Assembly (NCBI RefSeq): GCF_900218065.1 | Contig: NZ_OBMU01000001.1 | Span: 1,739,335-1,803,334, forward strand | Direction: 5' to 3' | Source of the DNA: Novosphingobium sp. Chol11 | GTDB taxonomy: Bacteria; Pseudomonadota; Alphaproteobacteria; Sphingomonadales; Sphingomonadaceae | Length of the DNA stretch: 64,000 nucleotides | In this document: one piece after another, positions 27,462-35,780 of the stretch | How the letters are laid out: each line of letters opens with the position of its first letter | Position numbering within the stretch: the stretch's first letter is position 1 | Notes under the pieces: generated by a model | Databases searched by the model: none | Seen by the model: the letters and a program-made list of their open reading frames with translations, nothing else | Told to the model about the DNA's origin: nothing | Translations under genes and position numbers: made by a program

Positions 27462-27791
27462 ATGCTCTACAAGGCTTTTGCTGTCATTACGCTGGTGGCG
27501 GCACCCCTGATCGTCCTGATGGTTCAGGGGCTCGCGCCTCACGTGCCTGCGCAGAACATGTCCGCTCCCATGCGGCCCGTCGTTGAGCAAGCCGTCCCGT
27601 CGCCGCAACCTATCGCAACGCCTGCCGCGGAGCAGCCCGCATCCCCGCCCATGTCGTTCGGCCAACCGATGCCGGAGGCTGGAAAACCCTTTCTCTCACC
27701 CGGAAACGGGCTTCCTGGCACATCATCTGCTCCGGAAAGCGGAGCGGCAGACAATGATGCGGATGCAAGTTCGGACGCTCCTCAATTCTGA
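27462..27791 (+). CDS. Small Pro/Ala-rich membrane-anchored protein
   Basis: 109 residues: an N-terminal hydrophobic helix (AFAVITLVAAPLIVLMVQGL, uncleaved anchor or signal) followed by a low-complexity, Pro-, Ala- and Ser-rich tail ending in an acidic stretch. No domain recognised. A small frame on the opposite strand overlaps it, but the anchor-plus-tail layout supports this one. Lies 70 bases past the NepR-like gene on the same strand, possibly co-transcribed, and converges on the zinc protease gene. Hypothetical. Confidence 0.45.
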   Translation: MLYKAFAVITLVAAPLIVLMVQGLAPHVPAQNMSAPMRPVVEQAVPSPQPIATPAAEQPASPPMSFGQPMPEAGKPFLSPGNGLPGTSSAPESGAADNDADASSDAPQF

Positions 27792-27807
27792 TCCCTGAAA
27801 AGAGCAC

Positions 27808-28683
27808 TCATCGCGCCGCCGACGCGAAAGTATCGCATTGAGCAGGATCGCCGCTGTCCAGTCCCTTCCGCAGCCAGGTCATCCGCTGCTCGCTGGACCC
27901 ATGGGTAAAGCTTTCCGGTACGGGGCGACGTCCGGCTGCCTTCTGCAATGTGTCATCGCCGATCGATTGCGCGGCTGTCATCCCTTCCTCCAAGTCGCCC
28001 GCTTCCATCAGCCCCGTGCGCTTCGCCCAGACGCCCGCATAGCAGTCCGCCTGCAATTCGACGCGCACTTGCAAGGCATTGCCTTCTTCCTCGCCGACGC
28101 TCCGCTGGCGCTGCTGCACCTGACCCAAAGTGCCTTCGAGGTCCTGCACATGATGCCCGACCTCATGCGCGATCACATAGGCCTGGGCAAAGTCCCCGGG
28201 CGCGCCAAAGCGTTGGCGAAGCTCTGTGAAGAAATCGGTGTCCAGATAAACCTTCTTGTCGTTCGGGCAGTAGAAAGGTCCCATCGCGCTTTGCGCCGCG
28301 CCGCAGCCCGACGCTCCAGCCTGCGAGTAAAAGGACAGGACGGTCGGTTGATATTGCTGGCCGGACTGCTGGAAAATCTGGCCCCAGACCCGTTCCGTCG
28401 ATCCCAGCACCTTGAGCGACCAATGCTGGATTTCCGACAATTTCTGGGGATCGCGGCTGACCGAGACATTCTGCTGAACGCCACCCCCGCCCCCTATCAG
28501 GCTGAGCGGATTGACCCCCATGACCGCCAGGATGATGAACACGACCACGATCCCGCCGCAGCCGAACCGGCTGCCAATGAAGGGCAACAGCATGCCAAGG
28601 CCGCCACCTAGCCCGCCTCCGAAGCCGCCACGGCCGCTCTGAACCTCGAAATTGGAGCTTTCCCGTTCATCGTCCAGCCGCAT
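27808..28683 (-). CDS. YpfJ-type neutral zinc metallopeptidase
   Basis: 291 residues of the putative neutral zinc metallopeptidase family. Order: hydrophilic N-terminus (MRLDDERESSNFEVQSGRG), Gly-rich linker, a single membrane helix (GGIVVVFIILAVMGVNPL), then the extracytoplasmic domain. That domain holds the zinc-binding HEVGHHVQ motif and downstream LQADCYAG, where Glu/Asp probably completes the site. Conserved Cys pairs (SGCGAAQ, FYCPND) may form a disulfide. Substrate unknown. Divergent from the patatin gene. Confidence 0.9.
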   Translation of the reverse strand: MRLDDERESSNFEVQSGRGGFGGGLGGGLGMLLPFIGSRFGCGGIVVVFIILAVMGVNPLSLIGGGGGVQQNVSVSRDPQKLSEIQHWSLKVLGSTERVWGQIFQQSGQQYQPTVLSFYSQAGASGCGAAQSAMGPFYCPNDKKVYLDTDFFTELRQRFGAPGDFAQAYVIAHEVGHHVQDLEGTLGQVQQRQRSVGEEEGNALQVRVELQADCYAGVWAKRTGLMEAGDLEEGMTAAQSIGDDTLQKAAGRRPVPESFTHGSSEQRMTWLRKGLDSGDPAQCDTFASAAR

Positions 28684-28827
28684 GACGCCCTCTCTTTCCT
28701 CACCTGCCTAGCTGATTGCTGCGAAGGGTGGAACGGCTGCGATATGGAGTTGGTTGCTTCAGCTTATCGGATTGTTACAGCACATTAAGTTGGAACCTCC
28801 GCGCTTGTCGTTATATTGCACTGCGAC

Positions 28828-30006
28828 ATGGCCGACATAGACCCCCAAATCCCGCGCCGGGCAGGCACGCCGCTCCCTCTGCCGCAAGAAGTCGCGCTGC
28901 TGCTGCAAGGTGGCGGAGCGCTCGGCTCCTTTCAGGCCGGGGTTTACCAACGCCTGGACGAACTGGGCATCGACGTGAGTTGGGTTGCAGGCATCTCGAT
29001 CGGCGCAGTGAACGCAGCGATCATCGCGGGCAATCCACCGCACCGCCGCATCAGCCGCATGAAGAAGTTCTGGCTGACGGTGTCCGGCGGACTTCCCAAT
29101 ATCGTCCTCCCCGAAATAGATCATATTCGCGAGGCGGCTCATCTGATGGCGGCTGGCGCGGTCGCGACCTTTGGCGTGCCCGGCATGTTCCGCCCGCGCC
29201 TATGGCCTTCCGTGCTGATGCCGGAAGGCACGCCAGGGGCGATCAGCTTCTACGACAGCGCGCCTCTTAAAGAAACGCTGGACGCCTGCGTTGATTGGGA
29301 TCTGCTGAACGATGGGCCGGTTCGCCTTTCGGTCGGCGCGGTGGACGTGGAAAGCGGAAACTTCGCCTATTGGGACACGCGCGGACCCCATGGACGCACG
29401 CGGATCGACGCGCGGCATATCATGGCTTCAGGCGCCCTTCCTCCGGGCTTGCCGCCGGTCGAAATAGACGGGCGGCATTATTGGGACGGCGGCATCGTGT
29501 CCAACACGCCACTCGCCCATGTGCTGGAACATCAAAATGACGACATGCTCGTCTTTCAGGTCGACCTCTTCCCTGCCGAAGGTCCGATGCCGCGCCAGAT
29601 GACGGACGTCTATTCCCGCGCCAAGGACATTCAATATTCCAGCCGCACCCGTCAGGTGACCGATCAATATCTGCGCCTGCGCCGCGAGCACAAGGCGATC
29701 AAGGCATTGCTGGACAAGTTGCCGCCGGACCTGAGGGACGATGCCGACGCCCTGCGCCTCAGGCAATATCTCGACCGTGGATCGGTCAACATCGTCCACC
29801 TCATCTATCGCAGCCGCGCCTGGGAAAGCGGCGCACGCGACTTTGAATTTTCCCGGTCCACCATGCTGGACCATTGGAGCCAGGGCCGCGATGCCGTGGA
29901 AGAGGTGATGCACAAGGGCGACCTGATCGCGCGCAACATCATCAACGGCAAAAGCGCCACCTTCGATCTTCAGGCCCCCGACACTCTCAAGGAGAAGAAC
30001 GCATGA
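28828..30006 (+). CDS. Patatin-like phospholipase (DUF3734 type)
   Basis: 392 residues from ATG 28828 (a TTG at 28816 also opens the frame). The patatin fold is shown by the oxyanion loop GGGALG (28-33), the nucleophile elbow GISIG with Ser57, and the catalytic Asp220 in YWDGGIVSNTPL. The C-terminal segment (SRTRQVTDQYLRLRREHKAIK to the end) matches the DUF3734 extension. It acts on acyl esters. Its stop overlaps the start of a 3-hydroxybutyrate dehydrogenase gene (ATGA), which suggests a link to polyhydroxybutyrate or acyl-ester turnover; that link is inference. Confidence 0.9.
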   Translation: MADIDPQIPRRAGTPLPLPQEVALLLQGGGALGSFQAGVYQRLDELGIDVSWVAGISIGAVNAAIIAGNPPHRRISRMKKFWLTVSGGLPNIVLPEIDHIREAAHLMAAGAVATFGVPGMFRPRLWPSVLMPEGTPGAISFYDSAPLKETLDACVDWDLLNDGPVRLSVGAVDVESGNFAYWDTRGPHGRTRIDARHIMASGALPPGLPPVEIDGRHYWDGGIVSNTPLAHVLEHQNDDMLVFQVDLFPAEGPMPRQMTDVYSRAKDIQYSSRTRQVTDQYLRLRREHKAIKALLDKLPPDLRDDADALRLRQYLDRGSVNIVHLIYRSRAWESGARDFEFSRSTMLDHWSQGRDAVEEVMHKGDLIARNIINGKSATFDLQAPDTLKEKNA

Positions 30007-30794
30007 CCAAGTCCCTCGCCGGAAAGACAGCGCTTATCACAGGCTCCACCTCCGGCATCGGCCTTGCTTATGCCAAGACCCTCGCGGCTGAGGGTGCGAA
30101 CATCATCATCAACGGTTTCGGCGACAGCGCCGCGATCGAGCAGGAGCGGCAGGCGCTGGAACAGGCCAGCGGAGCAAAGGCGCTCTACAGCGGGCATGAC
30201 CTCACCAAGGCCTCCGAGATCGAAGCCATGATGCAGGAAGCGGCAAGTGCCTTCGGCGGCGTCGACATCCTGATCAACAATGCGGGCATGCAGCATGTCG
30301 CTCCGGTCGAAGAATTCCCGGTCGATAAATGGGACCTCATCATCGCGCTTAACCTGACCAGCGCCTTCCACACCTCACGGCTCGCCATCCCCCATATGAA
30401 GTCCAAAAAATGGGGCCGCATTATCCAGACGGCCAGCGCCCATTCATTGAGGGCATCGCCCTTCAAAAGCGCCTATGTGACCGCCAAGCATGGCCTTGCG
30501 GGGTTCACCAAGACGCTGGCGCTGGAACTCGCCACCTTCGGCGTCACCGCCAATTGCATATCACCGGGTTACGTCTGGACTCCCTTGGTTGAGAACCAGA
30601 TTCCCGACACGATGAAGGCACGTAACATGACGCGCGAGCAGGTGATGAACGATGTCCTTCTGGCAGGACAACCCACCAAGCAATTCGTGACGGTGGACCA
30701 GGTCGCCGCCATGGCCCTGTTCCTGTGCAGCGACGCGGCAGCCAACATCACAGGCGCGAATATGACCATAGATGGCGGCTGGACGGCACAGTGA
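30003..30794 (+). CDS. 3-hydroxybutyrate dehydrogenase
   Basis: 263 residues of the short-chain dehydrogenase family. The NAD motif TGSTSGIG lies at 13-20, NNAG at 92-95, and the catalytic Ser-Tyr-Lys includes Tyr158 and Lys162 (YVTAK). The sequence matches D-3-hydroxybutyrate dehydrogenases (e.g. GRIIQTASAHSLRASPFKSA and GYVWTPLVENQI), which oxidise 3-hydroxybutyrate to acetoacetate during PHB breakdown. The start overlaps the patatin stop by four bases. The longer frame from 29874 runs inside the patatin gene and is not used. Confidence 0.93.
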   Translation: MTKSLAGKTALITGSTSGIGLAYAKTLAAEGANIIINGFGDSAAIEQERQALEQASGAKALYSGHDLTKASEIEAMMQEAASAFGGVDILINNAGMQHVAPVEEFPVDKWDLIIALNLTSAFHTSRLAIPHMKSKKWGRIIQTASAHSLRASPFKSAYVTAKHGLAGFTKTLALELATFGVTANCISPGYVWTPLVENQIPDTMKARNMTREQVMNDVLLAGQPTKQFVTVDQVAAMALFLCSDAAANITGANMTIDGGWTAQ

Positions 30795-30911
30795 CAGCCG
30801 TGGCATTTTTGCCACGCTGTTGAAGCAATTGTTTTTGGCGGGGAAACCATAAGGGGCTGCTCCCGTTACCCTCGGGCATCTGATGATCAAGGCTCAAGGG
30901 AGTAGCCACAT

Positions 30912-31466
30912 ATGAAGAAGTATCTTTTCGCAGCCGCCATGCTGGCGGCGCTGCCTTCGCTTGCTCATGCGCAGGAAGAAGCTGCACCTGACGGAACCGA
31001 AGCCTTCGGCATCGAACCCTATGTCGGTATTCTGGGCGGCTATCACACCTTCGATCGCCGTTCCGAATTCGGCAGCGTACCCGGTGAAACGATCATGAAC
31101 GGCGCGATCATCAGCGGCGTTGCAGGCGTCAACGTTCCCCTCGGCCCTGTCTTTGTCGGCGTCGAAGGTAACGCGACCAAGGGCTTTTCGGACATCGACT
31201 GGGAATATGGCGTGAAGGGCCGCTTCGGCGCCCGTGCTGGTGAAAGCGGGATGATCTTCGCTTCGGCCGGTTACCAGTGGGTCAACGGCAAGCAGGGCTG
31301 GCCGAACCGCAAGGACTGGATGTACGGCGTCGGCGTTGAAGTCGGCCCGAAGGATATCGGCCTTGGCGGCATCACCGGCAACAGCGGCATTCGCCTGCGC
31401 TTCCAGACCGAAACCTATGATTTCGACAGCTTCCGTCCGACCGCAGGTGTGATCTTCCACTTCTGA
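30912..31466 (+). CDS. Opacity-type outer-membrane beta-barrel protein
   Basis: 184 residues. A cleavable signal peptide (MKKYLFAAAMLAALPSLAHA) is followed by alternating strands typical of an eight-stranded barrel, and the protein ends in Phe (GVIFHF), the outer-membrane assembly signal. AAGGGAG precedes the ATG. No enzymatic motif. Codons look optimised (mostly C/G-ending), suggesting good expression. Single gene followed by a terminator. Confidence 0.87.
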   Translation: MKKYLFAAAMLAALPSLAHAQEEAAPDGTEAFGIEPYVGILGGYHTFDRRSEFGSVPGETIMNGAIISGVAGVNVPLGPVFVGVEGNATKGFSDIDWEYGVKGRFGARAGESGMIFASAGYQWVNGKQGWPNRKDWMYGVGVEVGPKDIGLGGITGNSGIRLRFQTETYDFDSFRPTAGVIFHF

Positions 31467-31490
31467 TCCCGTCGCGGCAGAATAGGATCA

Positions 31491-31522
31491 GGCGCTCGTC
31501 CTCCCGAGGACGGGCGTCTTTT
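31491..31522 (+). terminator. Rho-independent terminator after the outer-membrane protein gene
   Basis: A stem centred on CGTCCTC-CC-GAGGACG with outer GCG/CGC-type pairs is followed by TCTTTTC. It lies 25 bases after the stop. Confidence 0.75.
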
Positions 31523-31588
31523 CATGTCAGCCACTTTCCTTGTGCCGCGAAATCTTCCTATGCTCCCATCCCACAGGGAGAATAGCCG

Positions 31589-32944
31589 ATGCGTCACGCG
31601 TTCAATCTCATCATGGCCGCCGCCACCTTTTCGTCTGCCGCGACTGCACAGACCGGTGCCGCGCCTGTTGACACATCTCCCGTTCCGCAACTGAACGAGA
31701 TAAATGCTGAGATCAGCCGCGACATGAGCGGCCTCATGACGCTTTACCGCGACCTTCATGCCCATCCTGAACTGTCGGAACAGGAAACAGCGACCGCTGC
31801 AAAGCTTGCGCGCCGCCTTAGGGCGATGAAGTTCGATGTGACTGAGAAGGTAGGCGGCACCGGCGTTGTCGCCGTGATGAAAAATGGCGAGGGACCCGTT
31901 CTCCTCATCCGCGCGGACATGGACGGCTTGCCGGTCACGGAACAGACCGGCCTTCCTTTCGCATCGAAAGTGCGCACCAAGACTCCGGATGGGATCGAAA
32001 CCGGCGTTATGCATGCCTGCGGCCATGACACGCATATGACCGCCTTCATCGAAACCGCGCATCTGCTCTCGTCAAGGAAGGATCGCTGGCGGGGGACACT
32101 GGTCATGATCCTTCAACCAGCAGAAGAGGTCGGACGCGGCGCACGCGCGATGTTGGACGACGGCCTTTACACCCGCTTTCCCCATCCGACCCATGCCATC
32201 GCCTTTCACGACGCGGCCAACCTGCCGGCGGGCGTCATCGGCTACACGCCAGGCTATACGCTCGCCAATGTCGACAGCGTGGACATAGTGGTGCGCGGCA
32301 CCGGCGGCCACGGCGCCTATCCCCAAACTGCCAAGGACCCCATCGTGCTCGGCGCACGGATCGTGGGAGCGCTGCAAACCCTGGTCAGCCGCGAGCAGGA
32401 TCCTCTCGACCCCGCTGTCGTCACGGTCGGCAGCTTCGTGGGCGGCGCCAAGCATAATATCATCCCTGACGAGGCGAAGCTGCTCCTCACCGTCCGCAGC
32501 TATTCCGACGGAACGCGCGAACGCCTCATCCAAGGCATCAAGCGCATCGCGCGCGGCGAAGCCATTGCGGCAGGCGTTCCCGATGATCGAATGCCGATCG
32601 TGTCCGTGAAAGATGAATTTACGCCAGCCGCCTATAATCCGCCCGCCTTCGCCAATGAAATGGCGGGGCTGCTCAAGGCGCACTTCCCCGAAGGCCGGGT
32701 GATCGCGACAAAGCCATCAATGGGGGGCGAAGATTTCGGCCGCTATTACCGGGCTGACAAGAACCTCAACAGCTTCATCTTCTGGGTCGGCGGCGTTCCC
32801 GCGGACCAGATGGCAAAGGCAGCAGCCGGTCAACTCGCCCTACCCTCCCTCCACAGCCCCTTCTGGGCGCCAGAGGCCGACAAGGTCATCGCCACCGCAA
32901 GCGAGGCCATGACCGTGCTCGCCCTCAACATCCTCAAGCGATAA
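31589..32944 (+). CDS. Exported M20-family amidohydrolase
   Basis: 451 residues with an N-terminal signal (ending near AATAQT), so periplasmic. The M20D fold is shown by LHAHPELSEQE, RADMDGLPV, the metal-binding MHACGHDTH, PAEEVGRGA, and MGGEDFGRYY near the C-terminus. The family hydrolyses N-acyl or N-aminoacyl amides (hippurate, N-acetyl amino acids, IAA conjugates); substrate cannot be told here. The dimerisation domain is inserted in the usual place (about residues 225-345). The GNAT acetyltransferase gene follows by 25 bases. Confidence 0.92.
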   Translation: MRHAFNLIMAAATFSSAATAQTGAAPVDTSPVPQLNEINAEISRDMSGLMTLYRDLHAHPELSEQETATAAKLARRLRAMKFDVTEKVGGTGVVAVMKNGEGPVLLIRADMDGLPVTEQTGLPFASKVRTKTPDGIETGVMHACGHDTHMTAFIETAHLLSSRKDRWRGTLVMILQPAEEVGRGARAMLDDGLYTRFPHPTHAIAFHDAANLPAGVIGYTPGYTLANVDSVDIVVRGTGGHGAYPQTAKDPIVLGARIVGALQTLVSREQDPLDPAVVTVGSFVGGAKHNIIPDEAKLLLTVRSYSDGTRERLIQGIKRIARGEAIAAGVPDDRMPIVSVKDEFTPAAYNPPAFANEMAGLLKAHFPEGRVIATKPSMGGEDFGRYYRADKNLNSFIFWVGGVPADQMAKAAAGQLALPSLHSPFWAPEADKVIATASEAMTVLALNILKR

Positions 32945-32969
32945 GTCGCGGCATCGGGGGGCCGAGAAC

Positions 32970-33557
32970 ATGACGGCAAGGATAAGGATCGCGGTAGAGG
33001 ATGACGCGCCTTGCGTGGCAGCAATCTACGCTCCCTATGTGCTGAACAGCGTGATCTCCTTTGAAAGCGTGCCGCCGGACGCAGAAGAGTTCAGGGCCAG
33101 GATAGCCGCCTGCCTGCCCGACTATCCCTGGTTGATCGCAGAGGTGGAAGGCCAAGTCGTCGGCTATGCTTATGCCGGACCCCATAGCGCGCGAGCCGCT
33201 TATGACTGGTCCGCCAACATCTCCGTCTATCTAGCTGCGGATCATCACAGGTGCGGCATCGGCAGGCGCCTTTACGACATGTTGGTCACTCTGCTGCGCC
33301 ATCAGGGTTATCACAGTCTATTTGCAGGCATCACCCTGCCTAACCCGGCCAGCGTAGCTATCCACAGCGCTCTGGGCATGAAAGAGGTCGGCATCTACAA
33401 GGAAGTCGGTTTCAAATTCGGTGCGTGGCATGATGTCATGTGGATGGGCATGGCAATCTCGCCTGCCACAGCCCCGCCAGCACGGCCGACGCCTTTCGCG
33501 GCGCTTCGAAATCTTGCGCAGATCGTCCCGGGTCTTGGCGCGGGGCCCGATCTCTAG
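32970..33557 (+). CDS. GNAT acetyltransferase, phosphinothricin acetyltransferase-like
   Basis: 195 residues. The GNAT domain covers about residues 4-165: IRIAVEDDAPCVAAIYAPYV, SFESVPPDAEEF, acetyl-CoA loop HHRCGIGRRLYD and NPASVAIHSALGM, the layout of the Pat/Bar (MddA) branch, which acetylates phosphinothricin, methionine sulfone or similar. Substrate not determinable. A 30-residue Pro/Ala tail follows. Its TAG stop overlaps the convergent nucleotidyltransferase stop within a CTAG palindrome. Confidence 0.88.
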   Translation: MTARIRIAVEDDAPCVAAIYAPYVLNSVISFESVPPDAEEFRARIAACLPDYPWLIAEVEGQVVGYAYAGPHSARAAYDWSANISVYLAADHHRCGIGRRLYDMLVTLLRHQGYHSLFAGITLPNPASVAIHSALGMKEVGIYKEVGFKFGAWHDVMWMGMAISPATAPPARPTPFAALRNLAQIVPGLGAGPDL

Positions 33558-34585
33558 ACGGGCCGGTGCCCCTTGCGCCACTTGGTCAGCAAATGCCGCG
33601 CCAGCATGAGCGGCGGCATGCGCAGCCAGTGGGAACGGACGTAAAATGCGAAGCGGAGCAGCTTGCGCGTTTCGCGACCCCAGCCATCGCGCGCGAGCAA
33701 GCGAGCAATGAAAAGGCGGTCACTCCATCTGAGGCAATAATCGGCCTGAATGGGCGCGCCAAGCTGGCGAACAGGAGAGCCGAACAAGCCATGCGCCAGC
33801 CTGAGCGCCCGCAACACCACTGCATATAACTGATGCTCCGCAGCCCTTTCGAGCAGAGCAAGATCAAAATCCGGTCTTCGCTCCCGAAACTCGCAGTACA
33901 GGCAATGAATATCCCAGAGGTTGCGGAGCCCACCCGCCAGGTCGCCGTCTGCGAAGAGATGTGCAGCCGAATGACAGATCATATCCTCGGGCGCCAGCAC
34001 CGACAGACGATCAGTCACCGGCACTGCATCCGCCAGCATCACCTCCACATCGGGTGTCGGACGCGCCGTCAGCGGCAGGATCGTATGATGCACATCAATC
34101 ATCCTGTCGCGCTCACGGTGGATCATAGGCGGCAATTCATGCATCCATTGCCTGTAATAGGCGTCGTCATAGGCGTCTTCCTTGACCCACTCCCAACCGG
34201 CCGCGATCAGCCGGTCTTCGGCTTGGCTCAACTCTTTTTGAGGAAGCAGGATGTCGAGATCGCCAATGAACCGCCCTTCCCCGGCTTTCAGCCCAGCGGC
34301 GGCATAGGCAGTGCCCTTGAGCAGCAACACCGGCTCCCCAAGCGCCTCCGCCGCCCTGTCCGCCTCCCACAGGGCCTGCCGCGCCTCCCGCGCAGCGTCC
34401 AGCCGGGCATCGGCAAGGATCGGCCGGACGCTCTCGGGCACGCACCGCTCATCGAGCGCCAGCGCCAATGTTCCGATCAGCCGCTCCGCCCTCGCGGCCG
34501 CGATCAGCGCGTTCCATCCAGCCTCATCCAGAGCGCTGACCACATCCGGATCCCTCAGGACCGAAACCAGCAGCGCCGCGCTCAT
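33554..34585 (-). CDS. Nucleotidyltransferase-family protein of the HPr-rel-A type cluster
   Basis: 343 residues from ATG 34585, which overlaps the stop of the kinase-like gene (ATGA). It matches the NTP_transf_5 type nucleotidyltransferases: LLLKGTAYAA, then GRFIGDLDILLP with the paired Asp residues of the polymerase-beta fold, and a helical C-terminal half with a conserved HLFADGDLAGGLRNLWDIH segment. Such proteins are found in peptide-tailoring clusters, including those of some lasso peptides. Donor nucleotide and target are unknown. Last gene of the four-gene operon. Confidence 0.82.
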   Translation of the reverse strand: MSAALLVSVLRDPDVVSALDEAGWNALIAAARAERLIGTLALALDERCVPESVRPILADARLDAAREARQALWEADRAAEALGEPVLLLKGTAYAAAGLKAGEGRFIGDLDILLPQKELSQAEDRLIAAGWEWVKEDAYDDAYYRQWMHELPPMIHRERDRMIDVHHTILPLTARPTPDVEVMLADAVPVTDRLSVLAPEDMICHSAAHLFADGDLAGGLRNLWDIHCLYCEFRERRPDFDLALLERAAEHQLYAVVLRALRLAHGLFGSPVRQLGAPIQADYCLRWSDRLFIARLLARDGWGRETRKLLRFAFYVRSHWLRMPPLMLARHLLTKWRKGHRPV

Positions 34586-35445
34586 GCGAGTTCTTCCCAC
34601 AGACGCTCGACCATGGCGATCGCGTCTTCTCCCGAAGGAAAGTCGATGGCCCGCGCAGGGACATGCTTCACAAATCGGGTCAGGGCGCCAAAGCCCGCTT
34701 CTCCCAAGGCGACATAGTTGGTGGAAGCCTGGGTCAGGCGCATGAAAACCTCGCCCTGCCCGACCGGCCGGACATCGACGGCATGTCCGAAGCGCGGGAA
34801 AAGCAACAGCGCGGGCCGTGCCCCTACCCTCATCCGCGCAACTGCGTCATCCCGGGGTACGAGGTGCCGGATGTCCCCCTTCGCCGTATTCCCCAACAAA
34901 GGCCCCATGCGATCGGCGGAGACTTCAGCGGCGATCACGTCGATGGCGCCGTTCTTGAGCGAAACGAGCCGGGGAAACGGCAGCAACTCCCCTGTAACCA
35001 GGTCCAGCAACGCAAATTCATCACCCATGAGACGCCAGCCGCGTTCGCCAAGCTGGGCTGCAAGCGTCGATTTGCCGGACCCGGACTCGCCGGTCATGAC
35101 AAGGGCACGCCCGTCCTTCTCCACGCTCGACGCATGGAGCAACAGATGCCGCCGCCAACCCAGCGCCATCTGAAGGTTCATACCCATTTCGGCGGCGAGC
35201 AGCCCGTGGTTCAGGCTCATCGGCGCCGCATCCGCCAGCCCATGGTCGCCCGTTATGAAGATAGACGGGCGGAACCACTTACGCAGCAGAGCTGTCGGCT
35301 CCAGCCTCACGGTGAAGTCGGCTGTCTCTCCGCTCGGCCGGGGATAGCCCTCATAGAGCTCCGCCAGTTGTTGCAGCGGCTGACGCCAGGCGGAACCGAT
35401 GCGGAAGGACGCAGGGCCGATCGTCAGGGAAAGCTGGTGCCTCAC
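34582..35445 (-). CDS. HprK-related kinase A
   Basis: 287 residues. GTG 35445 overlaps the PqqD-like stop (GTGA); GTG 35454 would add three residues. The C-terminal two thirds resemble the HPr kinase/phosphorylase catalytic domain: P-loop GESGSGKS at 119-126 and LMGDEFALLDL after it, where HprK has its catalytic Asp pair. The N-terminal HPr-binding domain of true HprK is absent. Similar HprK homologues phosphorylate lasso-peptide precursors (PadeK, ThcoK). A serine kinase acting on a partner delivered by the PqqD-like protein is inference. Confidence 0.85.
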   Translation of the reverse strand: MRHQLSLTIGPASFRIGSAWRQPLQQLAELYEGYPRPSGETADFTVRLEPTALLRKWFRPSIFITGDHGLADAAPMSLNHGLLAAEMGMNLQMALGWRRHLLLHASSVEKDGRALVMTGESGSGKSTLAAQLGERGWRLMGDEFALLDLVTGELLPFPRLVSLKNGAIDVIAAEVSADRMGPLLGNTAKGDIRHLVPRDDAVARMRVGARPALLLFPRFGHAVDVRPVGQGEVFMRLTQASTNYVALGEAGFGALTRFVKHVPARAIDFPSGEDAIAMVERLWEELA

Positions 35446-35723
35446 GACCGGCACACCAGGCCGAGCGCAGTCAACGATTCCAGATGCGCTTCTATCTCAG
35501 CGATGGCCTGTTCCGGCTCGCCCAGATCATAATGACGTTCCAGAAGGGCATGTAGTTGCGCCGCCGTCGAATCAGCTTCCTCGTCCAGGGCGTCCAATAT
35601 CTCCGGAACAGGGCTGATCATCATATGCGTCTGGCCCGACGCGCGATGATAAAGGAGCGTGATGTCCTCCAGCACGCATGCAACAGCGTCCTTGTCTCGA
35701 TGATAACGACGCTCTGCGGTCAC
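35442..35723 (-). CDS. PqqD-like protein of the HPr-rel-A type cluster
   Basis: 93 residues starting at GTG 35723. The winged-helix PqqD pattern is seen: a basic start (ERRYHRDKDAVACVL), short strands (EDITLLYHRASGQTHMM), SPVPEILDAL, acidic helix, then HYDLGEPEQAIAEIEAHLESL. PqqD-like domains are RiPP recognition elements that bind leader peptides. The stop overlaps the kinase start (GTGA), so the two are probably made in stoichiometric coupling. It follows the Tat-signal gene by 57 bases. Confidence 0.82.
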   Translation of the reverse strand: MTAERRYHRDKDAVACVLEDITLLYHRASGQTHMMISPVPEILDALDEEADSTAAQLHALLERHYDLGEPEQAIAEIEAHLESLTALGLVCRS

Positions 35724-35780
35724 GATCTGCTTTAACTCCCTGGCGGCGCTCCTCTGTAGCGGACAGGAGTAAGCAGTTGC

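Noticed and set aside
28730..28755. GGAAC-N17-GGTT as an EcfG promoter for the patatin gene
   Set aside because: The -10 element has a mismatch in its first base and the spacing to the gene is ordinary; on one look it is not above chance in GC-rich DNA.
30800..30815. GTGGCA-TTTT-TGCCAC hairpin after the 3-hydroxybutyrate dehydrogenase gene as terminator
   Set aside because: Six-base stem with no following T-tract; too weak to call.
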